Assembly (NCBI GenBank): GCA_965248495.1
Contig: CBDFJL010000003.1
Span: 1,116,001-1,180,000 of the forward strand
Source of the DNA: CAUYXS01 sp965248495
GTDB taxonomy: Bacteria; Chloroflexota; Dehalococcoidia; Lucifugimonadales; Australimonadaceae
Reading direction: 5' to 3'
DNA: 64,000 nucleotides
The notes below the pieces were generated by a model that was not told where the DNA came from, searched no databases, and worked only from the letters and a program-made list of their open reading frames with translations. Shown piece after piece: positions 46,653-53,578 of this stretch (its first letter is position 1; every line of letters starts with the position of its first letter). The translations under genes and the position numbers were made by a program.

Positions 46653-47873
46653 ATGGCCAACTTGCTCCAGCCAAGCCCCACGGGTGCCGAGGGCGAAGCA
46701 CGCCGGCGTATCCGGGCCGCCGGCCCCATCACGTTCGCCGAGTTCATGGCCGTCGCGCTGTACTGGCCCGACGGTGGCTACTACGCCGGGGGCTCCCCCG
46801 TCGGAGCCTCAGGCGACTTCTTCACAGCGCCACATACACACCCAATCTTCGGTGCGCTCGTTGGTCGACACCTGCGGTCCGCATGGGACGCCTTGGGATG
46901 CCCCAGCCCGTTCTGGGCCGTCGAGCTTGGCGCGGGCTCCGGGCGACTGGCTGCCGACGTGACGGCCTTCGTTCGGGAGCGTGCCCCGGATTTCGCGGCG
47001 GCATTGCGCTACGTCGCCGTTGACGTCCGGCGCCCGACGACCTCCCTCCTTGACGCGAGCTGGCTGTCGGCCGAGGGCGTCCCCCTCCGACACCTGCGCG
47101 GCGTGATGCTGGCCAACGAGCTGCTCGACGCCATGCCCGTGCACCGAGTCGTCGTCGCGGACGGGCGCCTCATGGAGGCACACGTCGGCATCGGGACGGA
47201 CGGGCGCCTCGAAGAGGTCGCCGCCGCGCCGTCGACTCCCGCGCTGGCCGAACGTCTTGCGGAGCTCGGCGTCACGCTCGGAGAGGGCCGCAAGGCGGAG
47301 ATCAACCTTGGCATCGGCGAGTGGCTGCGCCAAGTGTCGGGTGCGCTGGACGACGGCCATCTGCTGCTCGTCGACTACGGGCACAATGCGGCCGACTACT
47401 ACGCTCCATCGCGGCCCCGCGGCACGCTGCGCTGCTACTACCAGCACACGCTGAGCATGGACCCGTACCGCCGCGTGGGCCGTCAGGACATCGGTGCGCA
47501 CGTGGAGCTCACGAGCCTGCGCCGGGAGGCTGAGCGCGCGGGCTTCGTGGCTGCGGGCGAAGCCTCGCAGGCCGACTTCCTCGCCAACCTCGGTCTGGAT
47601 GCCTACCGCGCCGAGCTGGGCGGCCGGCCGGGGCTAGCGATGGGCGCACGGCGGGCGAACCTCGCGGCCATGGACTCGCTCGCCGACCCGGAGGGCATGG
47701 GCGGCTTTCGCGTCCTCGCCTTCGCCAAAGGTCTCCCACGTGCCCTGCTGCCAGGTTTCGTCGTTGGCCCTGACCCCCCTGAAGGCGAGGCCCCGCTGCT
47801 TGGCCCGGAGCACATGCCGAGGCCGGGTGCCGTCGAACCGACGATGCCCAGCTGGGACGAGCTGGCCCGCTAG
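46653..47873 (+). CDS. MidA/NDUFAF7-type class I SAM-dependent methyltransferase
   Basis: 406 residues; a GATAAT hexamer ends 6 nt before the ATG and no Shine-Dalgarno is seen, suggesting a leaderless transcript. Methyltransf_28 signatures: GPITFAEFMAVALYWPDGGY, SGDFFTAPHTHPIFGALVGR, the SAM-binding VELGAGSGRLAADV, LANELLDAMPVHRV, and LLLVDYGHNAADYY. The mitochondrial homologue NDUFAF7 dimethylates an arginine in complex I subunit NDUFS2; the bacterial substrate is not known. Confidence 0.92.
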   Translation: MANLLQPSPTGAEGEARRRIRAAGPITFAEFMAVALYWPDGGYYAGGSPVGASGDFFTAPHTHPIFGALVGRHLRSAWDALGCPSPFWAVELGAGSGRLAADVTAFVRERAPDFAAALRYVAVDVRRPTTSLLDASWLSAEGVPLRHLRGVMLANELLDAMPVHRVVVADGRLMEAHVGIGTDGRLEEVAAAPSTPALAERLAELGVTLGEGRKAEINLGIGEWLRQVSGALDDGHLLLVDYGHNAADYYAPSRPRGTLRCYYQHTLSMDPYRRVGRQDIGAHVELTSLRREAERAGFVAAGEASQADFLANLGLDAYRAELGGRPGLAMGARRANLAAMDSLADPEGMGGFRVLAFAKGLPRALLPGFVVGPDPPEGEAPLLGPEHMPRPGAVEPTMPSWDELAR

Positions 47874-47962
47874 TCGAGTTCTCCCCCCGGGCGAAGAGGC
47901 TGCCCCACATCGTGGGTGGCCCCCCCTGGCCCCCGTTGGTCGGTCACCTAGCGGCGCGGGCC

Positions 47963-48424
47963 TCAGCCGAGCTTCGCGAGCTCGGCCATGACCTCTTCGG
48001 GCGTGGGCAGCACGCCCGGCTCGTAGGACTTCGCCCAGCGGACGATGCCCTCCTTGTCGACGATGATCGCGGAGCGTCGCGCTGTGCCGGTCTGCTCGTT
48101 GAACAACCCCCACTCAGCGAGGACTTTGCCCTGTGGGTGGAAGTCGGAGAGCAGTGGATAGCCGATGCCGCCGAGCGCCGTGGACCAAGCGCGCAACGAC
48201 GGTGCCGAATCTGAACTCAGGCCCAGTACCTGGACCCCCTGCTCCTCGAACCGTCGCACTGCGCGACTGAACGAGGAGGTCTGATTGGTTCAGCCGCCGG
48301 TGAACGCGGCGGGGAAGAGGGACAGGACGACCGTCTTTTCTCCCTTGAACTGGCTGAGCGTTACATCCGAGCCATCGTGGGCGCGGAGCGTGAAATCAGG
48401 TGCTGCCTTACCGACGTCTACCAT
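47963..48424 (-). CDS. AhpE-like peroxiredoxin, probable selenoprotein (in-frame UGA = Sec45)
   Basis: 153 residues if UGA at 48292-48290 is read as selenocysteine. Start: ATG with GGAGG 8 nt upstream. Reading VGKAAPDFTLRAHDGSDVTL, then VLSLFPAAFTGG-U-TNQTSSF, UGA falls exactly at the peroxidatic Cys of the FTxxC motif. After it the same frame encodes VQVLGLSSDSAPSLRAWSTA, YPLLSDFHPQGKVLAEWG and ARRSAIIVDKEGIVRW, a complete peroxiredoxin. A SECIS-like hairpin starts 11 nt after the UGA. No other Cys is visible in the product, fitting a 1-Cys-type enzyme that reduces peroxides. Confidence 0.87.
48242..48278 (-). promoter_or_regulatory. Bacterial SECIS-like stem-loop in the peroxiredoxin gene
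   Basis: Outer stem CTCCTCG/CGAGGAG (48278-48272 with 48248-48242), internal loop, upper stem GTCGC/GCGAC (48267-48263 with 48257-48253), apical loop GCAGT starting with G. UGA-to-loop distance is 27 nt. All stem pairs are Watson-Crick. Confidence 0.75.
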
Positions 48425-48736
48425 CGCGATGACCTCCGTCACGGTGTGCAGGGTGAGTCGACGGCAGGATAGTGGAGCCCGTCCTAGGCGTAAAGCGAAG
48501 CACCTAGGCGAGTCGGGGAGCATGCCGAGAGGGCGGGGCCACGTCCCGGGGCGGGTTGGGCGGGAACAACCAACCCACCAGCCCCAGCTGTGGCGTCGAC
48601 GTGTGCCGCAGGCCACCCACGCTACGGGGCCTGCCAGGTCTCACCGGCCAGCGCTTCGACCAGGTTCTTCCCGCCCACGCCGCCCCGGCACGTCTCTGTA
48701 GGGACCTGGCAAAACGACGTCCCTGCGAACCCACAC
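48425..48736. other. Intergenic region with no assignable gene
   Basis: About 310 nt between the peroxiredoxin gene start and the gcvPB stop. Short frames on both strands have no domain. An AGGGAC/GTCCCT hairpin (about 48698-48723) lacks a U-run. I looked for tRNA, SRP RNA and RNase P motifs and saw none. Confidence 0.4.
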
Positions 48737-50215
48737 CTAGGTGGTGGCGGGCGGTCGCCAGCGGAGCTCGGGCTGGCGCGCGGCCCGTGCCTCGTCGAGC
48801 CGCGAAATGGGCGTGGTGTACGGAGCGCCGTGCAGGAAGCCTTCGTCCTCCGCCGCCTCGCGGTCTATCTGCTCAAGCGCCTCGACGAATGCGTCCAGCG
48901 TCTCCTTGGACTCCGTCTCCGTCGGCTCGATCATCAGCGCTTCGTCCACCACCAGCGGGAAGTACATGGTGGGCGCGTGGAAGCCGTAGTCCAGCAGCCG
49001 CTTTGACACGTCGAGCGCCCGAGCGCCCCGCCGCCTCTTCGCGGCAAAGACCACCTCGTGCATGACGCGACGCTCGTGGCCGAGGTCGAACAGCGGGCGC
49101 AGCTTGGCCAGCAGGTAGTTGGCGTTGACCACGGCGTTGTCCGTCACCTCCCGCAGGCCGTCGCCGCCCATCAGCGTGATGTAGGTGAACGCCCGCACCA
49201 GCACGCCGAAGTTGCCGTTCCAGCCGCCGACTCGGCCGATGCTTCGTGATGGTCGCACCAGGCGGTACCCGCCGTCGGCGTGCTCGACGATGGGGGCGGG
49301 GAGGAACGGTGCCAGGGTCTCGTTGGCGCAGACCGGCCCGGCGCCGGGGCCCCCGCCGCCATGGGGCGTGGTGAAGGTCTTGTGCAGGTTCAGGTGCACC
49401 ACGTCGAAGCCCATGGCGCCGAGCTTGACGCGGCCCATGAGCGCGTTCATGTTCGCTCCATCGGCGTAGACCAACCCCCCGGCCTCGTGGACGATGCGGC
49501 ACATCTCCTCAGCGTTGGCGTCGAAGATGCCCAGCGTTGTCGGCTGAGTGAACATGACCCCCGCGAGCGTGTCGTCCGCCGCGCTCCGCACCGCTTCCAG
49601 GTCGATGTTGCCGTCGGCGGTGGACGGGATGGAGACGACGTCGAAGCCGCCCATGGCAGCCGAAGCCGGGTTGGTGCCGTGCGCCGTGTCCGGGATCAGG
49701 ATCTTGCTGCGCGCGCCCTGCCCACGGGATTCGAGGCAAGCCTTGATCATCAGGATCCCCGACAGCTCGCCATGAGCGCCCGCCAAGGGCGCCAGGCTCG
49801 TGGCCTGCATGCCCGTGATCTCGGCCAGTTGGGCCTGGAGCCGGTGCATGATCTCCAGCGTGCCCTGTGCCTGCGAGTCGGGCTGCGCCGGGTGGAGCTG
49901 CGCGATCCCTGCCAACGATGCCATCGCCTCGTTCACGCGCGGGTTGTACTTCATCGTGCAGCTGCCCAGCGGGTAGAAGTTGGTGTCCACCGAGAAGTTC
50001 AGCTGGCTCAGGTGCGAAAAATAGCGCACCACCTCCCCTTCGGTGACCTCAGGCAGCTCGAGGTCGTCACGGAGCAGGGCCGCGTCGGGCAACTCCTGAG
50101 CGGGCACGTCGGAGGCGGGCAGCGACACCCCCGTGCGCCCCGGCACGCTCCGGTCCATAAGCAGACGACGCCGGTTGTGCGCGGCCGAGCGCAGGCGTGA
50201 CTCTTCGAGCAGCAC
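48737..50215 (-). CDS. gcvPB: Glycine dehydrogenase (decarboxylating) subunit 2
   Basis: 492 residues from a GTG 5 nt after GGAGGTGAGG. The PLP subunit of the two-gene P-protein: SVDTNFYPLGSCTMKYNPRV, TAHGTNPASAAMGGF and VVHLNLHKTFTTPHGGGGPG with the PLP Lys. It decarboxylates glycine and passes the aminomethyl group to the H-protein lipoyl arm. An open frame extends upstream through gcvPA but is not coding there. The gene starts 2 nt after the gcvPA stop. Confidence 0.96.
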   Translation of the reverse strand: MLLEESRLRSAAHNRRRLLMDRSVPGRTGVSLPASDVPAQELPDAALLRDDLELPEVTEGEVVRYFSHLSQLNFSVDTNFYPLGSCTMKYNPRVNEAMASLAGIAQLHPAQPDSQAQGTLEIMHRLQAQLAEITGMQATSLAPLAGAHGELSGILMIKACLESRGQGARSKILIPDTAHGTNPASAAMGGFDVVSIPSTADGNIDLEAVRSAADDTLAGVMFTQPTTLGIFDANAEEMCRIVHEAGGLVYADGANMNALMGRVKLGAMGFDVVHLNLHKTFTTPHGGGGPGAGPVCANETLAPFLPAPIVEHADGGYRLVRPSRSIGRVGGWNGNFGVLVRAFTYITLMGGDGLREVTDNAVVNANYLLAKLRPLFDLGHERRVMHEVVFAAKRRRGARALDVSKRLLDYGFHAPTMYFPLVVDEALMIEPTETESKETLDAFVEALEQIDREAAEDEGFLHGAPYTTPISRLDEARAARQPELRWRPPATT

Positions 50216-50217
50216 GG

Positions 50218-51540
50218 CTACCTCACCTCCGCTAGCGCGTCCACCAATCGGTCGATCTCCCGGCGGGAGTTGACCTCGGTGACGCACAGCAGCATTCCGT
50301 TCGGCGCGCGGTCGCTCACGTCGAGCCCGCCGATGATGCCCCTGCTCTCCAGGTGGGCGTTGATGCGCTGAGGCGCCTCGGGACCAGCGACGACGAACTC
50401 CTGGAAGAACGTCCCGTCCATGGGCAGGCTGTAGCCCGGCAGCTCGGCGATGCGCCCGGCCGCGTAATGCGCCTTCTGGTAGGACAGCTCGGCCAGGTGC
50501 CGCAGACCCCGCTTGCCCATGCAGGCGACCCAGATGGTGGCCCAGAGCCCGATCAGCGCCGTGCTGGTGCAAATGTTGGACGTCGCTCGCTCGCGGCGGA
50601 TGTGCTGCTCGCGTGGCTGTAGCGTCAACACGTAGCCCGTGCGACCCTCGGTGTCGACCGTCTTGCCTGCGATGCGGCCCGGCATCTGGCGCAGGTACTC
50701 CTGCTTGCACGCGAAGAGGCCAACGTATGGTCCGCCAAACGAAGGGGGTATGCCCAGGGCCTGGCCCTCACCCGTTGCGATGTCCACGCCGTACGACGCG
50801 GGCGACCTGAACATGGCCATCGCCACCGGGTCGCACGCGGCGCAGAGCAGGGCACCGGCCGAGTGCGCGGCCGACTCAAAGGCGGCCATGTCCTCCACGT
50901 AGCCGTAGAAGTTCGGGTACTGGACCAGCAGGCAGGCGGTCTCGGGCCCGAGCGCAGGTGCGCCGGCGGGCACGGTGTAGACCTCGATACCCTGCGGCGC
51001 GGTGTAGGTGCGCACGACCTCCAGCGAGTGCGGGTTGACGGTGTCGGCGACCGCGACCCGGTAGCGGCGCGTGATGCGGCATGCCATGAGCGCGGCCTCC
51101 GCAAGGCTCGTGGCACCGTCGTACATGCCGGCGTTAGCAACCTCCATGCCGAGCAGCTGCGCCGACATGGTCTGGAACTCGAAGGTCCCCTGGAGCGTGC
51201 CCTGCGACACCTCGGGCTGGTACGGCGTGTACGACGTCAGGAACTCGCCGCGGCTCACCAGTGCAGGGACCACCGCAGGCGTGAAGTGGCGGTATACGCC
51301 AGCGCCCAGGAAGCTGGGATGGGAGCCCGCGTGGAAGTTGCGGTCCGCCAGGCGCTCGATCTCCGAGCGTACCTCCATCTCGGACAGGGGCGCCGGCAGG
51401 TCGAGCGCGGGGTCGCGGCGCACGGCCGGGATATCGGCGAACAGCTCGTCGACGCTGGCGACGCCGATGGCACGGAGCATCTCCGCGCGGTCGTCATCCG
51501 TGTTCGGGATGTACGGCTGGGTGAAGGAGGAGTCGGCCAC
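50218..51540 (-). CDS. gcvPA: Glycine dehydrogenase (decarboxylating) subunit 1
   Basis: 440 residues. N-terminal half of the split P-protein: YIPNTDDDRAEMLRAIGVAS, HFTPAVVPALVSRGEFLTSY, TPYQPEVSQGTLQGTFEFQT, LAEAALMACR. Split gcvPA/gcvPB is the usual form in Chloroflexota, Firmicutes and Thermotogae. It starts 12 nt after gcvH. Confidence 0.96.
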   Translation of the reverse strand: MADSSFTQPYIPNTDDDRAEMLRAIGVASVDELFADIPAVRRDPALDLPAPLSEMEVRSEIERLADRNFHAGSHPSFLGAGVYRHFTPAVVPALVSRGEFLTSYTPYQPEVSQGTLQGTFEFQTMSAQLLGMEVANAGMYDGATSLAEAALMACRITRRYRVAVADTVNPHSLEVVRTYTAPQGIEVYTVPAGAPALGPETACLLVQYPNFYGYVEDMAAFESAAHSAGALLCAACDPVAMAMFRSPASYGVDIATGEGQALGIPPSFGGPYVGLFACKQEYLRQMPGRIAGKTVDTEGRTGYVLTLQPREQHIRRERATSNICTSTALIGLWATIWVACMGKRGLRHLAELSYQKAHYAAGRIAELPGYSLPMDGTFFQEFVVAGPEAPQRINAHLESRGIIGGLDVSDRAPNGMLLCVTEVNSRREIDRLVDALAEVR

Positions 51541-51552
51541 GCGGCTAGCGGC

Positions 51553-51933
51553 CTATGAGGTCAACGCCCGGTATTGGGCGCCGTCCAAGAGGTTGTCGAG
51601 CTCGCCCATGTCGTCAAGGCGGACCTTGATGAGCCAGCCCTGGGCGTACGGGTCTTCGTTGAGCAGCTGCGGCTTGCTGACCACCTCGCTGTTCACCTCC
51701 ACGACCTCCCCGGATACGGGGACGAAGAGCTCGGAGACGGCCTTCACCGACTCGACCTCGCCCATCTGTTGGAATTGCTTGAGCGCAGTGCCGACCGTCG
51801 GGAGCTCCACGAAGACGACATCGCCCAACTGGTCCTGAGCGAATGCGCTGATGCCGACTCGGGCGGTGCCGCCGTCTTCCAGCAGGACCCACTCGTGCTC
51901 TTTGGAGTACCTGCGGTCGTCGGGGGTTTCCAT
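51553..51933 (-). CDS. gcvH: Glycine cleavage system H protein
   Basis: 126 residues. Lipoyl carrier: YSKEHEWVLLEDGGTARVGI, QLGDVVFVELPTVG, and the lipoylated Lys64 in GEVESVKAVSELFVPVSGEV. It shuttles the aminomethyl intermediate between P, T and L proteins. It starts 7 nt after gcvT. Confidence 0.96.
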   Translation of the reverse strand: METPDDRRYSKEHEWVLLEDGGTARVGISAFAQDQLGDVVFVELPTVGTALKQFQQMGEVESVKAVSELFVPVSGEVVEVNSEVVSKPQLLNEDPYAQGWLIKVRLDDMGELDNLLDGAQYRALTS

Positions 51934-51940
51934 GTGCTCG

Positions 51941-53047
51941 CTAACCCTGCCTCGGGCGGGTGTAGAAGGGGACGGCGACCGTCTCGATTTCGACTCGCCG
52001 CCCGCGTACGTCCACGTGGAGTTGGCGCCCTAGGTCGGCGAATCGAGCCGGAACATAGCCGAGCCCTATATTGGTGTCAAGGGACGGTGAGAAGCCTCCG
52101 CTCGTGACCTCTCCAACGGTCTCGCCGTCGGCCAAAATCGGGGCGTGCTGGCGGGGCATTGCGCCCCGCTGGAGCGTCCGGAAGCCGGCCAGCCTGCGCT
52201 CGGGCCCGGCGCCGGCGATGCGGCGGAGCTCGTTCGCTCCGCAGAAGTCACTGGCCTCCATCGCCACGAAGCGCTCCAACCCCGCCTCGATGGGGTTCGT
52301 CGTCTCGTCGATGTCGTTGCCGTGCAGCGCCAGCCCCGCCTCGAGGCGCAGCGTATCCCGTGCACCGAGGCCGCAGGGCGCGGCACCGGCGGAGGCCAGC
52401 AGGTCCCAGATGGCGCTCGCGTCGCCGGACGCCGGCATGATCTCGACCCCGTCTTCGCCCGTGTAGCCGGTGCGCGCGACCCACGCCCAGCGACCCCCCA
52501 CCAGGCACTCGGCGATCCGGAACGGCCGGACCGCGGCGGGGTCGAAGTCGGAGACGGCGGCGATGATTTCGATGGCGCGAGGCCCCTGGAGCGCGATCAT
52601 CGCGACGCGGCCGGTGACGTCGGTGAGCGTGACCCCATCGCCCTGATCAGTGCCCCGCGCATCGCGCCACCGCTCGAGCCACGCGAAGACAGTCTGCGCG
52701 TTGGCCGCGTTGGCGATGACCAGAAAGCGAGCCTCGGTCAGCCGGTAGACGATGCCGTCGTCGATGATCCCGCCACGCTCGTTGCAGAACAAACCGTAGC
52801 GGGCTCGGCCCACCGGCATCGCTTCGCCGATGTCGGCCGTGTGCACCCAATCGAGGAGCGCGCGCGCATCGGGGCCCTCGACGGTGAAGCGCCCCATATG
52901 CGACACGTCGAAGATGCCGGCGCGCGTGCGGACGGCCCTCGCCTCCGCCAGAATGCCTTCGTATTGGACAGGCATGTCCCAGCCGGCGAAGGGCACCATG
53001 CGTGCACCCGCGCGGACGTGGATATCGTGCACCGGCGTCTCTTTCAC
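51941..53047 (-). CDS. gcvT: Glycine cleavage system T protein (aminomethyltransferase)
   Basis: 368 residues from a GTG that overlaps the stop of the upstream GNAT remnant. ARMVPFAGWDMPVQYEGIL, then FDVSHMGRFTVEGPDA, ALQGPRAIEI, ARTGYTGEDGVEI and CGLGARDTLRLEAGLALHGN are all present. It transfers the methylene group to THF, giving 5,10-methylene-THF and ammonia. The frame stays open upstream to 53551, but those codons belong to the separate upstream reading frame. gcvL (lipoamide dehydrogenase) is not in the window. Confidence 0.95.
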   Translation of the reverse strand: MKETPVHDIHVRAGARMVPFAGWDMPVQYEGILAEARAVRTRAGIFDVSHMGRFTVEGPDARALLDWVHTADIGEAMPVGRARYGLFCNERGGIIDDGIVYRLTEARFLVIANAANAQTVFAWLERWRDARGTDQGDGVTLTDVTGRVAMIALQGPRAIEIIAAVSDFDPAAVRPFRIAECLVGGRWAWVARTGYTGEDGVEIMPASGDASAIWDLLASAGAAPCGLGARDTLRLEAGLALHGNDIDETTNPIEAGLERFVAMEASDFCGANELRRIAGAGPERRLAGFRTLQRGAMPRQHAPILADGETVGEVTSGGFSPSLDTNIGLGYVPARFADLGRQLHVDVRGRRVEIETVAVPFYTRPRQG

Positions 53048-53551
53048 GACGGCGGGTACTCCCCTGTGACTTCCACAGCTGCGTCCGTATTGGCGCCCCG
53101 AAGCTGCCGACCGCAGTGTAACGGCTCGGGCTTGCGACCGTCGAAGAGCGCCGTCGCACCTACGACAGATATTTCTCGCAGCCAGCGTCTTTGGCGCCGC
53201 TCGGCCTCGCCCATGCACCAGGCGCCGAGCCCGCGTTCCCTGCTCTGCCGGGAGGACAGCAAGCCGGCTCAGGCACCCGGCTGCGCCGCCTGGGTCCGCC
53301 CCCGCGACGTCTGCGTAGTATTCGGGAGCGGAGCCGCCGAGCGTAAAGGTCGCAAACCAGCGCCCCTGGGCGTCGCCGACCCCATGGACGCATCCCTCGA
53401 CGGCTGACTGCTCGAACAGGCGCAGTGGGTAGGGAGGGACCCAGTGGCTGAACCCGTAGCGACGTGGGATGTCCTCGCCCCCGAGCCGCAGAACGCCGTG
53501 GAGCGCACCGGCCTGCGCCAGCCCCACGCGGGTCACATTGAGATTGGTCAA
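53044..53551 (-). pseudogene. Degraded GNAT N-acetyltransferase between metE and gcvT
   Basis: Two adjacent minus-strand frames together make a recognisable GNAT protein. Frame one, from a TTG at 53551 (GTG at 53536 also possible), reads YYADVAGADPGGAAGCLSRL then AVLPAEQG. A single-base shift near 53236 moves into the frame reading RGLGAWCMGEAERRQRRW, restoring the acetyl-CoA loop (Q-G-x-G-L-G). After WLREI the usual strand and FYxxLGF region is missing, and the text jumps to VGATALFDGRKPEPLHCG, a GNAT-like end. One frameshift plus an internal deletion argue for a pseudogene; a sequencing error could explain the shift but not the deletion. The end overlaps the gcvT start. Confidence 0.55.
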
Positions 53552-53578
53552 CGAAGTCTTACGGCTCGTAAGCCTCCG

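Noticed and set aside
48425..48736. Structured RNA gene (SRP, RNase P or tRNA) between peroxiredoxin and gcvPB
   Set aside because: Neither strand shows the conserved GGUCAGG...GGAAGG, P4 or T-loop motifs, and the hairpins seen are imperfect.
50218..50710. N-terminal extension of gcvPB into gcvPA
   Set aside because: The frame is merely open; the conserved protein starts at GTG 50215 behind GGAGGTGAGG, and the extension is Arg/His-rich shadow sequence.
53048..53560. Glycine riboswitch upstream of gcvT
   Set aside because: The region reads as a degraded GNAT coding sequence, and no tandem glycine aptamer signature was seen on the minus strand.
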